This document shows positions 61,982 through 64,000 of a stretch of DNA of 64,000 bases, piece after piece. The translations under genes were made by a program, and so were the position numbers. The DNA comes from Bradyrhizobium sp. CER78 (GTDB lineage Bacteria > Pseudomonadota > Alphaproteobacteria > Rhizobiales > Xanthobacteraceae), in the NCBI RefSeq assembly GCF_029846235.1, contig NZ_JARVWP010000006.1:186001-250000 (forward strand), read 5' to 3'. Below the pieces are notes generated by a model, which did no database searches, was not told where the DNA came from, and saw only the letters and a list, made by a program, of their open reading frames with translations. The first letter of the stretch is position 1. Each line of letters opens with the position of its first letter.

Positions 61982-63259
61982 TTACTTCTTGCTGTAGCTG
62001 ATGCGATAGATCGCACCGGCCCAATCGTCGGCGACGAGGATGGAGCCATCCTTGTCGAGCAGGATATCGGCCGGACGGCCGAGATAGCCCTGGTCACCCT
62101 CGATCCAGCCGGAGGCGAAGATTTCCTGCTTGGCATTCTTGCCGTCGGGGCTCGCGGTGATCTTCACGATGCGGCCGCCCTGGTACTTGTGCCGGTTCCA
62201 GGAGCCGTGCTCGGCGATCAGGATGCTGTTCTTGTAATCGGGTGGGAATTGGCTGCCGGTATAGAACTTCATGCCGAGCGGAGCCACGTGGGCGCCGAGA
62301 TTGTACACCGGTGGGGTGAACTCCGAGCACTTGTGACCCATCGCGAACTTGGTGTCCGGCAGGTTGCCCTGGTGGCAATAGGGATAGCCGAAATGCTCGC
62401 CGATCTTCGAGATCATGTTGAGCTTGTCGCTCGGCAGATCGTCGCTGATCCAGTCGCGGGCGTTTTCGGTGAACCAGTACTTGCCGGTGCGCGGATCGAC
62501 GTCGCCGCCGACCGAGTTGCGAACGCCGAGCGCCCAGATCTCCGCATTGCCGGTCTTGGGATCGACGCGGCGGATCTGCGACACCGAGGTCGGCGGGATG
62601 CCGATGTTGAAGGGAGGTCCGAACGGAATGTAGAACCAGCCATCCTTGTCGACGGCGATGTATTTCCAGCCATGCGCCGCATAGGACGGCATGTCGTCAT
62701 ACACCACCTTGCCGCTGCCGAGATTGTCGAGATTGGCTTCGGCATTGTCGTACTTGATCAGCTTGTCGACCGCGATGACATAGAGCGCGCCGTCGCGGAA
62801 GGTGAGGCCGGTCGGCATGTTGAGGCCCTTGAGGATGGTCTTGACCTCTTTCTTGCCGTTGTTGTCCTTGATCGCATAGACGTTGCCGAGGCCGAACGAG
62901 CCGACGAACAGCGTGCCCTTGTCGCCCCAGGCCATCTGCCGCGCCGCGAGCACGTTCGAGGCATAGACCTCGATCTTGAAGCCCGGTGGCAGCTTGATCT
63001 TCTTCATCATGCTGGCGAGTTCGGCATCGGACGCGCCGGTCGGCGGACCGGACGGCGGGGCAAGGCCCTTCTGCGCTTCGGTCTCGTCGCCGAGGAACCA
63101 GTCATCCGGCGGATGGGTCCAGAATTCCTTGGTGCCGGATTCGTATTTCTTCAGCGCCCGGTTCTTGTCAGTTTGTTGCTGCGCATTGGCGAAGGTTGTC
63201 CCCGCCAGCAGCGCAACCGCCGCGAACGCAAGTATCGATCGATTGAAAGCCGATTTCAT
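61982..63259 (-). CDS. PQQ-dependent sugar (sorbosone-type) dehydrogenase
   Basis: 425 aa with signal peptide MKSAFNRSILAFAAVALLAGTTFANA. The body is a six-bladed propeller: LPPGFKIEVYASNVLAARQMAWGDKGTLFVGS, GLNMPTGLTFRDGALYVI, LGVRNSVGGDVDPRTGKYWFTEN, GEHFGYPYCHQGN and the ending RPADILLDKDGSILVADDWAGAIYRISY, all typical of the L-sorbosone dehydrogenase group. It oxidises aldose or alcohol substrates in the periplasm and passes electrons to cytochrome c, probably the downstream gene. Confidence 0.9.
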   Translation of the reverse strand: MKSAFNRSILAFAAVALLAGTTFANAQQQTDKNRALKKYESGTKEFWTHPPDDWFLGDETEAQKGLAPPSGPPTGASDAELASMMKKIKLPPGFKIEVYASNVLAARQMAWGDKGTLFVGSFGLGNVYAIKDNNGKKEVKTILKGLNMPTGLTFRDGALYVIAVDKLIKYDNAEANLDNLGSGKVVYDDMPSYAAHGWKYIAVDKDGWFYIPFGPPFNIGIPPTSVSQIRRVDPKTGNAEIWALGVRNSVGGDVDPRTGKYWFTENARDWISDDLPSDKLNMISKIGEHFGYPYCHQGNLPDTKFAMGHKCSEFTPPVYNLGAHVAPLGMKFYTGSQFPPDYKNSILIAEHGSWNRHKYQGGRIVKITASPDGKNAKQEIFASGWIEGDQGYLGRPADILLDKDGSILVADDWAGAIYRISYSKK

Positions 63260-63509
63260 CGCGTCACTCCCCTATGCAAGCCGTTGCAGCTTGCCTGTTA
63301 TTGATTTTGAACGCCCTGAGAGATGATGGTGGCGGTCTGGAGGTAGGTCAGACGGCAAAATGGTAGCACATCCAACGACGCTGAAAAGCGCGTGCAGCGG
63401 TGTGCGCTGCGTCAAAACAAGTTGAGACGATATTTTCCTGCGCACTCTGCCTGCGGGCAAGGCATTCTGCACCGCAGCGTGATATTCGAACGAAGCTAAC
63501 GCTTGGAAT

Positions 63510-64000
63510 CTATCGCGACGACAGGCGCGCCAGGCCGAGCGCCTGCGCTTTGGCCTTCGAGAGCGGCCTGAACAACACGCTGCGCCGCTCCCCACCGGTG
63601 ATCGCCGCGATCTTGAAGCCATCATCGGCGGCGATGATGTCGCCGGTCCGCAGCGTCATGTCGTCCTCGATCGCAATCGGCGACAGGCCGGTTGAGGCGC
63701 TGGCGCTGCACGAGCATTGCGGCACGATCTCGCGCTGAAACCGGAATGCATTTGCGAGCGTCCTGTAGGCCTCGCCCTGTTCGGTCCTGGCGCTGTCGAT
63801 GTCGGAGCCGGAATACAGCTTCACCTCGGCCGCGGGACAGGCCGCCTCACACGACCTGACGTCGGCGGCCCCGCTGACGCGCGGCAGCGGGAAGAAGCGG
63901 CCGTCGCAGGTCCGAACGCAGAAGTTCTGCCGGCCGCCCCAATGCGAGCGCGTCGTGATGTAGACCCGGGTCCGCGGCTGCTGCGTGGGCTCGAAGCCGG
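63510..64000 (-). CDS. DUF2865 domain protein, 5' end cut by window edge
   Basis: The 163 C-terminal residues are in the window. Reading in from base 64000: GFEPTQQPRTRVYITTRSHWG, then NFCVRTCDGRFFPLPRV, RSCEAACPAAEVKLYSGSDID and IVPQCSCSAS. The cysteine pattern with FFPLP is the DUF2865 signature, a secreted or periplasmic family common in Bradyrhizobiaceae with unknown function. The start codon lies beyond the window. The 250 bases before it, down to 63260, show no feature. Confidence 0.85.
   Translation of the reverse strand, partial: GFEPTQQPRTRVYITTRSHWGGRQNFCVRTCDGRFFPLPRVSGAADVRSCEAACPAAEVKLYSGSDIDSARTEQGEAYRTLANAFRFQREIVPQCSCSASASTGLSPIAIEDDMTLRTGDIIAADDGFKIAAITGGERRSVLFRPLSKAKAQALGLARLSSR

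Noticed and set aside
61604..63304. 566-codon plus-strand frame opposite the cytochrome and sugar dehydrogenase
   Set aside because: Shadow; both opposite genes have signal peptides and intact cofactor motifs.

Overview
The window is a piece of an alphaproteobacterial chromosome that looks like Bradyrhizobium or a very close relative. This rests on high GC, the order hemD / Mic60-like / HemY divergent from tsaD-gpsA, a DUF2865 protein, an SdhAF4-type DUF1674 protein, and several short palindromic repeat families of the kind common in Bradyrhizobium intergenic DNA. The genus is inferred from gene content and style; no 16S gene or database search supports it. Most of the window is ordinary chromosome: two tRNAs (Ala-CGC and Thr-CGT) and housekeeping genes (ppa, folD, hemD, tsaD, gpsA, acs, rsmB, purH, ggt, topoisomerase IB), mixed with transporters, oxidoreductases and small secreted proteins.

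Layout. 1-21.2 kb: amine oxidase (cut by the edge), DCC and SDR/DoxX proteins, ppa, folD-DUF167-YggT, tRNA-Ala, enoyl-CoA hydratase, amidotransferase, SDR, TerB, a class III cyclase, P450, a Tat-exported lipase-like hydrolase, an MFS fusion, two related cysteine-rich secreted proteins, a polysaccharide deacetylase and a multi-histidine membrane protein. 21.2-28.1 kb: an AT-richer accessory island lying against the 3' end of tRNA-Thr. 28.4-38.9 kb: hemY/mic60/hemD, tsaD-gpsA, a small inserted block (haloacid dehalogenase, LysR, decayed esterase), an EVE protein and topoisomerase IB. 39-64 kb: acs, L,D-transpeptidase, nuclease, rsmB, heparinase-like, purH, three efflux/MFS/MATE carriers, ggt, SDR, GST, DUF2239, DsbA-like isomerase, ketopantoate reductase, a cytochrome c / PQQ-sugar-dehydrogenase pair, and a DUF2865 protein cut by the right edge.

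The most interesting region is the island. It carries a Vsr-type nick endonuclease and a divergent 542-aa DNA cytosine methyltransferase. Convergent with the methyltransferase is a tightly coupled four-gene operon: a small protein whose core resembles a PD-(D/E)XK fold, a 616-aa GHKL (MutL/MORC/Hsp90-like) ATPase, and two proteins I cannot assign. This resembles the methylase/Vsr/MORC-ATPase restriction clusters described by comparative genomics (Iyer, Abhiman and Aravind), but I see no helicase and no obvious canonical restriction nuclease. A sigma70-like promoter with a duplicated 10-bp motif precedes the operon. At the far end of the island is a two-ORF cassette whose first ORF is frameshifted.

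A second notable signal is a 10-bp palindrome-like site, TACCCGGGCA, found at three promoters between 55.4 and 56.8 kb. In all three it overlaps the predicted -10 box by exactly two bases, which suggests a local regulon (GIY-YIG protein, DUF1330-like protein, DUF2239 protein).
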